28,806 bases of DNA from an uncultured Clostridia bacterium (lineage in GTDB: Bacteria; Bacillota; Clostridia; Christensenellales; UBA1242): NCBI GenBank assembly GCA_944372595.1, contig CALVZT010000002.1:1-28806 (forward strand). Direction: 5' to 3'. Positions 16,928-24,816 of this stretch are shown in pieces. The translations under genes were made by a program, and so were the position numbers. Position 1 is the first letter of the stretch. The number at the start of each line of letters is the position of its first letter. The notes below the pieces were generated by a model. The model had not been told where the DNA came from, searched no databases, and worked only from the letters and a program-made list of their open reading frames with translations.

Positions 16928-18214
16928 ATGATAGATATTAACTTAATTAGACAAAATCCTGATCTTGTAAAAGAAAATATTAGAAAAAAATTTCAAGATC
17001 AAAAATTACCTTATGTAGATGAAGTATTAGAATTAGATAAGCAAAATAGGGCATTAAAAAAAGAAGGTGATGAATTACGTGCTAGCAGAAACAAACTAAG
17101 TAGTGAAATTGGTTTGTTGATGAAAAATAAAAAAATTGATGAAGCTAATGCTATCAAACAACAAGTTGTTAAAAATAACGAACGCATTATTGAAATAGAA
17201 AAAGAAGAGAATGAAATTTCAAGCAGAATCAAAAAACTTATGATGTCTATTCCTAATATAATTGATAAAAGTGTTCCTATTGGCAAAGATGATAGCGAAA
17301 ATGTTGAAAATCAAAAATTTGGTGACCCCAAAGTTCCAAACTATGAAATTCCTTATCATGCTGATATATTAGAAAAACTTGGTGGACTAGACAAAGAAAG
17401 TGCTGGTAGAACAAGTGGTAATGGCTTTTACTATTTGATGGGTGATGCAGCAAGACTTGTAAGTGCTATGATTAGTTATTCGCGTGATTACATGATAGAT
17501 AAAGGATTTACATATTGCATACCTCCATTTATGATAAGAAGTGACGTAGTAAATGGTGTTATGAGTTTTGCTGAAATGGAAGCAATGATGTATAAAATAG
17601 AAGGCGAAGATCTATATTTGATCGGCACAAGCGAACATAGTATGATTGGAAAATTCAAAGATCAGATAATTAAAGAATCTCAATTACCAATTACTATGAC
17701 TTCTTATAGTCCATGTTTTAGAAAAGAAGTTGGTGCTCATGGCATAGAAGAAAGAGGTATTTATCGTGTTCACCAATTTGAAAAACAAGAAATGATTGTT
17801 ATTTGTAAGCCAGAAGATAGCATGGATTGGTACAACAAAATGTGGTCGTACACGGTAGAAATTTTTAGAAATTTAAATATACCAGTAAGAACGTTGGAAT
17901 GTTGCAGTGGAGATTTAGCAGATCTCAAAGTTAAAAGTTGTGATGTCGAAGCATGGAGTCCTCGTCAAAAGAAATATTTTGAAGTTGGTTCTTGTTCAAC
18001 ATTGGGCGACGCACAGGCAAGAAGATTAGGTATAAGAGCAAAAGGTGCTGATGGCAATAACTATTATTTACATACATTAAACAATACAGTTTTGGCTTCG
18101 GTACGCGCTTTAATTGCCTTTTTGGAAAACAACTTAAACGCTGATGGTAGTGTTAATATACCAAAAGTTCTTCAACCATATATGGGTGGTAAAACAATAA
18201 TAAAGGCAAAGTAA
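16928..18214 (+). CDS. serS: Serine--tRNA ligase
   Basis: Class II synthetase of 428 residues that charges tRNA-Ser. The N-terminal coiled-coil arm that grips the tRNA long variable arm covers about residues 25-105. The catalytic core shows FRKEVGAHGIEERGIYRVHQFEKQE (motif 2, Arg-Glu) and the family C-terminus NIPKVLQPYMGG. Motif 3 reads LNNTVLASVRALIAFLE rather than the usual bacterial NGSGLAVGRT form, and DVEAWSPRQKKYFEVGS also resembles archaeal-type SerRS. So the identity is clear but the subtype is unusual for a Bacillota genome. AGGAG precedes the ATG. The TAA shares a base with the ATG of the next gene. Confidence 0.95.
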   Translation: MIDINLIRQNPDLVKENIRKKFQDQKLPYVDEVLELDKQNRALKKEGDELRASRNKLSSEIGLLMKNKKIDEANAIKQQVVKNNERIIEIEKEENEISSRIKKLMMSIPNIIDKSVPIGKDDSENVENQKFGDPKVPNYEIPYHADILEKLGGLDKESAGRTSGNGFYYLMGDAARLVSAMISYSRDYMIDKGFTYCIPPFMIRSDVVNGVMSFAEMEAMMYKIEGEDLYLIGTSEHSMIGKFKDQIIKESQLPITMTSYSPCFRKEVGAHGIEERGIYRVHQFEKQEMIVICKPEDSMDWYNKMWSYTVEIFRNLNIPVRTLECCSGDLADLKVKSCDVEAWSPRQKKYFEVGSCSTLGDAQARRLGIRAKGADGNNYYLHTLNNTVLASVRALIAFLENNLNADGSVNIPKVLQPYMGGKTIIKAK

Positions 18215-19128
18215 TGGAAAAAAAATTATTATTAAATTTAGCGAAAGAACCAGACACAAAGGCTATAAAAAAGGCTTATGCTGATTTTATAGACATTCTT
18301 TCATCCGCTCTTGATGATTTGAATCAGCGATTAAAGTATCTATCACCAGAGAAAACAAAAATTTTTCCGATAGGGGAGTCGACCACTAACACCTTTATTG
18401 ATGAGATTGGTACAGAAATTGATGTAATGCTAGCAATTAATGACCCTCAACTTGAACTAGCCAATAATGCATTAAAAGACGCAAATAAACAAATAAAACG
18501 CAAAAATAGTAGAAAAAATAAAGAATTAATTGCCATAAAAACAAACAATACCTCTCAAGAAATAACAATGGAGCTATTTAAAGAATTAATTAATTATTTT
18601 TCACCTACCACTAGATTAATTGTTACAAAAGATGGCATTAAGATATTTGCTTTACAAGAACTTGGGTTTAACTTTTTAATCCGATTATCAACTTTTGATA
18701 AAAATGATGAAGAATTTATTTTTAAAATTTGGAATCCAATTGCTTATACAACACAAGAAATTAATTTATTTGAATATACTGAAAAACTAGAAGAAAAAAA
18801 TTTAATAACAAAAGATAATTTATTTAAAATAATTAGAATATTTAAAAGTTTAAGAAAATCATTAATCTTAAATCGTCAAATGAGTCCTAATTTACTTAAT
18901 AAATATGCAATAGAACTCTTATGTTATAATATTCCAAATGAGTTGCTTGAAGGTTCTGATATTTTTGTTGTATTAGCAAAATCCATTAATTATTTAAATA
19001 ATGTTCCATATAATACATTAACTAATTTTGATGATAAATCATCGATAGACACATTTATATTTAGTATTATTAATCCTGTAAGAGTAATTAGTTTTATAGA
19101 TAAAATTAAAAAATTAGCATTTAATTAA
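18214..19128 (+). CDS. Protein resembling a nucleotidyltransferase fold, function unknown
   Basis: A 304-residue protein whose start overlaps the serS stop (TAATG). I do not recognise a named family. The segment FPIGESTTNTF ... TEIDVMLAI (51-75) resembles the hG[GS]...Dh[DE]h signature of the polymerase-beta superfamily (G54, S56, E68, D70). The helical region from about 195 (KDNLFKIIRIFKSLRKSL ... LNKYAIELLCYNI) resembles the substrate-binding half of poly(A)-polymerase/OAS-like enzymes. The first metal-binding Asp is Glu68, and the strand where a third Asp is expected (LGFNFLIRLS, about 151-160) has none, so it may be inactive or divergent. No membrane segment or signal peptide. Coupling to serS hints at a tRNA- or nucleotide-related role, which is only inference. 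It could equally be an unrelated fold. Confidence 0.6.
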   Translation: MEKKLLLNLAKEPDTKAIKKAYADFIDILSSALDDLNQRLKYLSPEKTKIFPIGESTTNTFIDEIGTEIDVMLAINDPQLELANNALKDANKQIKRKNSRKNKELIAIKTNNTSQEITMELFKELINYFSPTTRLIVTKDGIKIFALQELGFNFLIRLSTFDKNDEEFIFKIWNPIAYTTQEINLFEYTEKLEEKNLITKDNLFKIIRIFKSLRKSLILNRQMSPNLLNKYAIELLCYNIPNELLEGSDIFVVLAKSINYLNNVPYNTLTNFDDKSSIDTFIFSIINPVRVISFIDKIKKLAFN

Positions 19129-19178
19129 AATCTTAAAACTAATTTTTTTATAATTTATTTTCTGTTATTTTTTAAAAA

Positions 19179-19210
19179 TTTTTGATAATTTTGATAATTT
19201 TGATAATTTG
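19179..19210. repeat. Short tandem repeat, unit TTTTGATAA
   Basis: Three exact 9-base copies (19180-19188, 19189-19197, 19198-19206) and the start of a fourth, in the convergent intergenic gap 19129-19313. The gap otherwise holds AT-rich sequence and a long hairpin, with no ORF. Probably replication slippage. Confidence 0.85.
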
Positions 19211-19243
19211 CATAGTACTGCATAAATTCAAGCGAAAATACAT

Positions 19244-19281
19244 ATAACTATTCGCAAAAGTTGTGTTTTGCGAATAGTTAT
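19244..19281. terminator. Long perfect hairpin, likely shared terminator
   Basis: A 16-bp perfect inverted repeat (19244-19259 and 19266-19281) around the loop GTTGTG, with core TTCGCAAAA. It lies between two convergent genes and is followed on the plus strand by TTATTTTAATTTT, a weak T-tract. I read it as a terminator for the nucleotidyltransferase-like gene and possibly the YgjP gene. The stem is longer than needed for that, so a protein-binding or repeat-derived origin is possible. Confidence 0.6.
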
Positions 19282-19313
19282 TTATTTTAATTTTCACTAC
19301 TCTTTTTAAATTT

Positions 19314-19979
19314 CTACTTATATAAACCTAATAAAAAAGCATATTTTTTTATTTGTGCTCTTCTCTGTTTCCAATCTGGTAAGGCTTTGCTTAATAATAA
19401 AAAATATTGTTTGGAATGATTTAATTCAATTAAATGTATTAGTTCGTGTATTAGCACAAAATCTATAAGTTGATGGGGTAGCATAATTAATTTATAGTTA
19501 AGTTTTATGTTTTGCTTGCTGTCACAACTCCCCCATTTTGCCTTAACATCGACAATTTTGGCTATAGAATATTTTAAATTTAATTTTGTGGCTAATTGAT
19601 TTAGCCTAGGAATAAGAATTTGGTTTGCTAACTTTTTGTACCATTTTTTTAATGATTCGATTAGGTTATCTTTTTTGTCAATTGGAAATAAAATTTTGTC
19701 ATCTTCGACCGTTATTTTTTTATTATTGTAGTATTCTATTTTATATCCTTTGCCATATAATAAAAAATCTTGGTTAGTTATAATATATTTGTTTTTTTCT
19801 AATTCGCTCTTTGTGTAAGCAATTTTTCTTTGTATCCATTCTTGTTTTTGTTCAACAATTTCTTTTAGTTTTTCTATACTTAATCTTTTGGGAGCAAAAA
19901 CAAATAACTCCCCTTTCGTCGAGATAGTTATTTTGACATTTTTTCTATTATCCCTAATTATATTGGCTTGATTAATCAT
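19314..19979 (-). CDS. YgjP-type zinc metallopeptidase (DUF45/M48-like)
   Basis: A 221-residue protein with the zinc motif HELIHLIELNHS (HExxH plus a downstream His), preceded by WGSCDSKQNIKLNYKL. It ends with the usual FLLLSKALPDWKQRR region, the hallmark of the YgjP/DUF45 family. There is no signal peptide, so it is predicted to be cytosolic. The substrate is unknown; some family members are linked to restriction or DNA-repair loci, but nothing here supports that. No Shine-Dalgarno lies upstream of the ATG. TATAAT, within an extended -10, ends exactly six bases before it, so the mRNA is predicted to be leaderless. Confidence 0.88.
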   Translation of the reverse strand: MINQANIIRDNRKNVKITISTKGELFVFAPKRLSIEKLKEIVEQKQEWIQRKIAYTKSELEKNKYIITNQDFLLYGKGYKIEYYNNKKITVEDDKILFPIDKKDNLIESLKKWYKKLANQILIPRLNQLATKLNLKYSIAKIVDVKAKWGSCDSKQNIKLNYKLIMLPHQLIDFVLIHELIHLIELNHSKQYFLLLSKALPDWKQRRAQIKKYAFLLGLYK

Positions 19980-19985
19980 ATTGGG

Positions 19986-19994
19986 ATTATATCA
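19986..19994 (-). promoter_or_regulatory. Extended -10 promoter of the YgjP-type gene (leaderless type)
   Basis: TGATATAAT on the minus strand (19994-19986) is a perfect extended -10 (TGn-TATAAT), followed by CCCAAT and the ATG. There is no convincing -35, which an extended -10 can tolerate. Confidence 0.65.
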
Positions 19995-20031
19995 CATTTT
20001 TGATACTTTGTTTATTAATAGAAGTAAACAT

Positions 20032-20060
20032 TTGACAATTTTTTTGTTATTATATATATT
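20032..20060 (+). promoter_or_regulatory. Promoter of the PadR-family gene
   Basis: TTGACA (20032-20037), a 17-base spacer, and TATATT (20055-20060) inside a run of alternating TA. The predicted leader is about 48 bases, with GAGGT before ATG 20115. Confidence 0.65.
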
Positions 20061-20114
20061 ATATATAATAAAATATTGTTTTTTTGTAATTTTCGAATAA
20101 AAATCGAGGTAAAA

Positions 20115-21815
20115 ATGTCAAATTACAAGGCGTATAGAGGCAGTATAAATAATCTTTTATTAAATGCCCTACTCTCAGGCGACAAATATGGGTATGAGAT
20201 TATAAAAGAAATTGAAAGTTCTACCAAAGGTGCTATAAAGTTAAAACAGCCAAGTCTATATAGCAGTTTAAGAAGAATGGAAGAGCAAGGTTTAATTACG
20301 TCGTATTGGCAAGATAGTGAAATTGGCGGAAGAAGACATTATTACAAATTAACAGATAAGGGCAAAAGTTATAAAAACAAAAATCTTGAAGATAACTTTC
20401 AACTTGATGATGAAGAAATTAATCATGAAGAAAATTCACAAATCACAATAAAAAATAATGAACAAGCATTAGAAGAAAAGAATAATAATGACATCACAAG
20501 TACTACTACTCCATCTCAACAGGAGCCTACTTACGTTGTTGCAAAACAAGAAAATTTGTTTAACATTGATACATACAAAATTCCTCAAATTGAAGAAAGT
20601 GATATTTCTTACGTGCAATATGATTTATTTAATGAACAACAAAGCATATTAAGAAATAATACAAAAACTAATTATGACGAACCAAAACTTTACGTTAATA
20701 AATTTGAACAATTTGACAATCATAATTCTTCAATACAACCTATACAAAAAACCATTCCCACCGTATCAAAGTCCCCTACTCCAATAATATCCTCAGATAG
20801 TGAAGATGTTGAAAAAGAGGAATTAGAAGAAGATTCACTTAATCTTGTTGAACAAATTGAAAAGACACAACAAAACAACAAAAATTATGGTGATGATTTA
20901 CCAACTCTTGATATTAATTTTGAAAGTTTATTTGGCGGATGGAATAAAAAAACTGATAATAATATGTCTAAACAACAAATAGATGAAGATTCTGTTGAAA
21001 AAGATTATAACGAAGAAGAATCAGGCAAATATATCACTGAGTTTGATGATGTTAGTGCCAACCAACCAGCTGTTGAAAATAATGTTTATTTACGTCCAAG
21101 TGGTGATGAAAATATTGAAAAGCCAGAGGAACCCGCTCTTAATAAATATAATGTAAGTAACAAAAAAAGCGATTACATCATAAACAAAAGAATAAAAGCC
21201 GCTCCGAAAGATTATAAGGATGTATTAGAAAATTTATATTCATTAAAGAACGAAGAAAATAATATATCAAATGATGATGAATTAACTGATAATCAAATCG
21301 ATTTAAATAAGACATTAAATTCTGAAGGAATAAAAATAAATTATTATAGTAAATTTAATGAAAAAAATAAGTATAATGGGCAATTTATTTGTTATAACAA
21401 GATAAAGTTTATTAATAGTTGGATTTGTTATGGAATATCACTTTTGATAATATGGTTAACTTACACAATTCTTGTAAACACAACTAATATGCCTCATTCT
21501 CATCTTAACTTTTATGTGATAGCGACTTCCCTACTTGCAATATATCCTGTCGTATATACAATTATTTATTTAGCTAATCCTGATAAAAAGATTGAGTCTC
21601 ATTATAATTTAAGATTAGGAATAATTAATAGTTTACTTGCAATTCTTGGCAGTATATTAATTATATTATCAATTAATATATTCGCTGGTATGAACTCTTT
21701 AAATCAACTTGATTTTATAACTTATTGGCTATTACCTTCTTTATTAACAATTTTATTTTTGGGTGAAACAATTTTTTACTTTATTCTTACAAAATCGCGT
21801 AAGTTTAGAAATTAA
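20115..21815 (+). CDS. PadR-family transcriptional regulator with membrane-anchored C-terminus
   Basis: The N-terminal ~90 residues form a PadR winged helix (LLLNALLSGDKYGYEIIKEI, KQPSLYSSLRRMEEQGLI, GGRRHYYKLTDKGK). Residues about 95-425 are low-complexity, rich in Asn, Glu, Asp and Gln, and probably disordered. The last ~135 residues contain four hydrophobic helices (starting about FINSWICYGISLLIIW, LNFYVIATSLLAIYPVVY, GIINSLLAILGSILIIL and YWLLPSLLTILFLGETIF). At 566 residues it is about five times a typical PadR protein. I infer a one-component membrane-tethered regulator, DNA-binding on the inner face. ATG 20115 follows GAGGT by five bases; the longer reading from a TTG at 20076 has no ribosome site. 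An ABC transporter operon follows and is a plausible target. Confidence 0.82.
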   Translation: MSNYKAYRGSINNLLLNALLSGDKYGYEIIKEIESSTKGAIKLKQPSLYSSLRRMEEQGLITSYWQDSEIGGRRHYYKLTDKGKSYKNKNLEDNFQLDDEEINHEENSQITIKNNEQALEEKNNNDITSTTTPSQQEPTYVVAKQENLFNIDTYKIPQIEESDISYVQYDLFNEQQSILRNNTKTNYDEPKLYVNKFEQFDNHNSSIQPIQKTIPTVSKSPTPIISSDSEDVEKEELEEDSLNLVEQIEKTQQNNKNYGDDLPTLDINFESLFGGWNKKTDNNMSKQQIDEDSVEKDYNEEESGKYITEFDDVSANQPAVENNVYLRPSGDENIEKPEEPALNKYNVSNKKSDYIINKRIKAAPKDYKDVLENLYSLKNEENNISNDDELTDNQIDLNKTLNSEGIKINYYSKFNEKNKYNGQFICYNKIKFINSWICYGISLLIIWLTYTILVNTTNMPHSHLNFYVIATSLLAIYPVVYTIIYLANPDKKIESHYNLRLGIINSLLAILGSILIILSINIFAGMNSLNQLDFITYWLLPSLLTILFLGETIFYFILTKSRKFRN

Positions 21816-21819
21816 TATA

Positions 21820-21848
21820 TTTACATAACGTTGTTTATATGTTATAAT
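21820..21848 (+). promoter_or_regulatory. Promoter of the ABC transporter operon, with inverted repeat
   Basis: TTTACA (21820-21825), a 17-base spacer, and extended -10 TGTTATAAT ending at 21848. An inverted repeat ATAAC (21825-21829) / GTTAT (21841-21845) lies across the spacer and the -10 and is a possible operator, perhaps for the upstream PadR protein; that link is speculative. Confidence 0.75.
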
Positions 21849-21868
21849 TACTAAGATTAGGAGTTTTG

Positions 21869-22804
21869 ATGAGTAATACTGTTCTAAGGGTAACAAATTT
21901 AACAAAATTATATGGACAGCGTGCCGCCGTTGATAATATTTCATTTGAAATATACGAGGGCGAGATTTTTGGTTTTTTGGGGCCAAATGGATCTGGCAAA
22001 ACGACTACTATTAAATGTATAACTGGATTAGCAAAGCCAACTTATGGCAAAATAACAATTTGCGGTCATAATATCAATAAGGAATTTGAAAAAGCAATTA
22101 TAAACGTAGGTGGAATTATAGAAAATCCCGAAATGTACAAAAATTTTCGTGGAATTGATAATCTCAAATATTATGCTAGCCTATACAAAGGTATTACAAA
22201 AGACAAAATAAAAGAAGTCGTTCAACTTGTTGGTATGCAGAATCGTATCAAAGATAAGGTCAAAACTTATTCTTTAGGAATGAAACAAAGATTAGGTATT
22301 GCCCAAGCATTGTTACATGACCCTAAATTGTTAATTTTGGACGAACCAACCAATGGTCTTGACCCTAATGGTATATTGGAGATGAGGTTGTTTCTTAAAA
22401 ATATCGCCCACAAAAAAAATATAGCAATATTGATATCAAGCCATATTCTTGCCGAAATGGAATTAATGTGTGATACTGTTGGTATCATCAATAATGGTAA
22501 AATTGTAAAAGTAAAAGCAATCGACCAGTTAAAAAAATTAGAAAGTTATCAAAAAATTGAAGCAGTTGTTAATTTTCCTAATTTTGCCGCTAAATTAATT
22601 TATGAAAAATTTCAACCTAAAAAGATTGAGGTTAAAGGCAATATTGTTTCATTCTCTCTACCTAGTGAAAAAATACCAGAAATAACGCAATTTTTAGTTA
22701 GTAACAATCTATCAATATATTCTATATCTTCTGTTTCGAAGTCATTAGAAGAAATATTTTTAGAGACATTGAATACAAAATTACTTACTACCAGTATTCA
22801 ATAA
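21869..22804 (+). CDS. ABC transporter ATP-binding protein, BcrA type
   Basis: A 311-residue ATPase that powers the ABC-2 permease encoded 11 bases downstream. Walker A is GPNGSGKTT (38-46), the signature is YSLGMKQRLGIAQAL, and Walker B is LLILDEPTNGLDPNG; the H-loop is ISSHILAEME. The LGMKQ variant of the signature is typical of the BcrA/NatA exporters linked to bacitracin, lantibiotic or sodium export. The ~90-residue C-terminal extension is usual for the group. I chose ATG 21869, which has TAGGAG five bases upstream, over the adjacent TTG. The substrate cannot be predicted. Confidence 0.93.
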   Translation: MSNTVLRVTNLTKLYGQRAAVDNISFEIYEGEIFGFLGPNGSGKTTTIKCITGLAKPTYGKITICGHNINKEFEKAIINVGGIIENPEMYKNFRGIDNLKYYASLYKGITKDKIKEVVQLVGMQNRIKDKVKTYSLGMKQRLGIAQALLHDPKLLILDEPTNGLDPNGILEMRLFLKNIAHKKNIAILISSHILAEMELMCDTVGIINNGKIVKVKAIDQLKKLESYQKIEAVVNFPNFAAKLIYEKFQPKKIEVKGNIVSFSLPSEKIPEITQFLVSNNLSIYSISSVSKSLEEIFLETLNTKLLTTSIQ

Positions 22805-22815
22805 CAAGGAGATAA

Positions 22816-24588
22816 ATGAAAACTTTTAGAATTGTAAAAGGTGAATTATTTAAAATATTTTTACGTCCTGGCATATTTATCATGACAGGTTTTTTGGTGT
22901 TAATTCTTGCAATAGCTCCTGTTTTGTATAATCCAAATGAACGAACTGATTTATTATTTACGTTGTCAGGTAATAACGTAACAGAAAAATTAAATTCTTT
23001 TAATACTCAAAAAAGTGAATTATTATCCCAAATTGATCAAGAAAAAAATAATATAGATTACTTTCTAAATTTGCCGACTGGCGAAAATCCATTAAAAGAA
23101 ATTAATTATATAGTTTATAACGAAACTGCTGATTATTATGGTATTATATCGAGTTATAAATCCTACATAAATTCTTATACAGAGTCTTCTCTACGTGATG
23201 ACATATCTTATGTTTATAATAATTCAAGAACATTGATTACTAAATTGAATGATTTAAAAACAAAACTTAGTGAATATATAGACAATGTTTCTGTTCCTGC
23301 TATTTTAATTACCCAAGATAATTATGAAGATTTGGTAACTTACATCAGTGATTTCATTAAAACCTTAGAGGCAACTGATAATAAAAGTATAGATTCTCAT
23401 GAAAATGCTATTTCTTATATAAATAGCAAAGAATTTATTACTAAAATAAAAAATTCTGTTGGTAAAATAAAATTATCGTCATATTCAAAAACCAATTTGG
23501 AAAACTTAATTACTGATTATTTTCAAACGGCTACAAATACTAATGACGGTGTCTTATTGCAAATAGAAAGTGAATTACTTCAATATGTAAATTCCATTCC
23601 TGTTGATGAATATAATTTATCAAAAAGAATTAAAGATGTAGAAAGTTATGCTCGAAAATATTATTATAAGTCAGTTAACATTGCTTCGTTATTAAGAGAA
23701 GGATTATTACTTGATGTTACAAAAAACTACTCAGACAGTGAAATTTCTCAATATATTGGCTTTGAAGACTTTATAAGATATGAACATCAAGAAATATATG
23801 CCAAAAACAAATTGTTATTTGAGAAAAATACAACAATCGATATGTATGCTACTCCATTTGCATTTAACACAGAATCAACAGCAGATACAAATTATTACGA
23901 TTATATGTATTTTGTTTTGGAACTATTTAGTATTGTATTAATTGTATATGGAGTTGTCTTAGCAGCTGGAATGATTGCTTCCGAACAAACTAATGGAACT
24001 CTAAAAATGTTGGCTATTAGACCGTATTCTCGAAATAAAATTGCATTTGGTAAGTTGTTTACAACAATGTTCTTTGTAACTATTTTTATACTATTAAGCG
24101 CCTTGATTTCTATGATAATTGGTATGATAATGTTCTCTGGTGAAGTTTTACCAGTACTAGCCGTATTTAATGGAACAAATGCATTTGTTATAAGTCCTGC
24201 TCTATTATTTATCATTTATTTAATAACATTATGGTTAAAAGTATTCCTATTTGTTCTCATAGCTTTTGCTATATCCACACTATTTAGATCACATGCAGGT
24301 GCTGTAATCATTTCAGTATTAATATATATAATGACTATGCTCGCTACATTCTTAGCTGGTGGACAAAATTGGTTGAAGTACATACCTTTTGTTAACTTTG
24401 ATTTATATAAATATTTTGGTGGTTCATATATTGTACAGCACAATTCTTCTAACATAATTAGTAACCTTTTTGTATCTCCTGTGTTTAGTGATACATCAAT
24501 ACTCTACTCGTCTATCATAATGGCAGGCTTTATTATAATTATGAATTTAATTATATATGGAGTATTTAAAAATCGTGATATAAATTAA
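22816..24588 (+). CDS. ABC-2 type transporter permease with large extracytoplasmic domain
   Basis: Membrane partner (590 residues) of the preceding ATPase. One helix lies near the N-terminus (about 16-37). A long, mostly polar and helical segment (about 38-365) follows, predicted to lie outside the cytoplasm. Five more helices (from about 370) include VLAAGMIASEQTNGTLKMLAIRPYSRNKI, the conserved ABC-2 cytosolic coupling region. AAGGAG precedes the ATG. The organisation (ATPase, permease, PadR-type regulator upstream) is typical of export or stress-sensing systems, but neither substrate nor inducer is visible. A strong terminator follows. Confidence 0.9.
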   Translation: MKTFRIVKGELFKIFLRPGIFIMTGFLVLILAIAPVLYNPNERTDLLFTLSGNNVTEKLNSFNTQKSELLSQIDQEKNNIDYFLNLPTGENPLKEINYIVYNETADYYGIISSYKSYINSYTESSLRDDISYVYNNSRTLITKLNDLKTKLSEYIDNVSVPAILITQDNYEDLVTYISDFIKTLEATDNKSIDSHENAISYINSKEFITKIKNSVGKIKLSSYSKTNLENLITDYFQTATNTNDGVLLQIESELLQYVNSIPVDEYNLSKRIKDVESYARKYYYKSVNIASLLREGLLLDVTKNYSDSEISQYIGFEDFIRYEHQEIYAKNKLLFEKNTTIDMYATPFAFNTESTADTNYYDYMYFVLELFSIVLIVYGVVLAAGMIASEQTNGTLKMLAIRPYSRNKIAFGKLFTTMFFVTIFILLSALISMIIGMIMFSGEVLPVLAVFNGTNAFVISPALLFIIYLITLWLKVFLFVLIAFAISTLFRSHAGAVIISVLIYIMTMLATFLAGGQNWLKYIPFVNFDLYKYFGGSYIVQHNSSNIISNLFVSPVFSDTSILYSSIIMAGFIIIMNLIIYGVFKNRDIN

Positions 24589-24590
24589 AA

Positions 24591-24620
24591 AAAAGACTCA
24601 TAATTGAGTCTTTTATTTTT
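24591..24620. terminator. Bidirectional terminator between the ABC operon and tRNA-Trp
   Basis: A 10-bp perfect stem AAAAGACTCA / TGAGTCTTTT (24591-24600, 24605-24614) with loop TAAT. It is followed by ATTTTTT on the plus strand and a matching T-run on the minus strand, so it can serve both convergent units. Confidence 0.9.
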
Positions 24621-24694
24621 TGGCAGGGGTGGAAGGAATCGAACCCTCCTCAGGAGTTTTGGAGACTCTTATTCTACCGATGAACTACACCCCT
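24621..24694 (-). tRNA. trnW: tRNA-Trp (anticodon CCA)
   Basis: The cloverleaf folds completely: acceptor AGGGGTG / CACCCCT, D-stem GTTC / GAAT with loop ATCGGTA, anticodon loop CTCCAAA with CCA, and T-arm GAGGG / CCTTC with loop TTCGATT. The discriminator is G and the 3' CCA is encoded. The outer pair of the anticodon stem (position 27 with 43) is an A-C mismatch. With TGA used as a stop in this window, the CCA anticodon fits the standard code. Confidence 0.95.
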
Positions 24695-24708
24695 TCGAAC
24701 GCTTTTTT

Positions 24709-24737
24709 ATTATATAAAAAAACTTTAAACAAGTCAA
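24709..24737 (-). promoter_or_regulatory. tRNA-Trp promoter
   Basis: On the minus strand, TTGACT (24737-24732), a 17-base spacer, and perfect TATAAT (24714-24709). It starts transcription a few bases before the tRNA 5' end. Confidence 0.85.
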
Positions 24738-24756
24738 TAAAAAACATAAAAATGTT

Positions 24757-24785
24757 TTGTTAATTTGATTTTTGTATATTATAAT
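24757..24785 (+). promoter_or_regulatory. rnhA promoter
   Basis: TTGTTA (24757-24762), a 17-base spacer, and perfect TATAAT (24780-24785). It is divergent from the tRNA-Trp promoter; the two -35 boxes are about 20 bases apart. Confidence 0.75.
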
Positions 24786-24816
24786 AATAGTACTATAAAA
24801 TGTAAAGGAAAATTTT

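Noticed and set aside
20076..20114. Extra N-terminal residues of the PadR protein from a TTG
   Set aside because: No ribosome site precedes it, and PadR homology begins after ATG 20115, which has GAGGT.
23901..24455. Open frames on the minus strand within the permease gene, and similar antisense frames elsewhere
   Set aside because: They lie fully opposite well-supported genes, show no family features and have no ribosome sites; they are products of skewed codon use.
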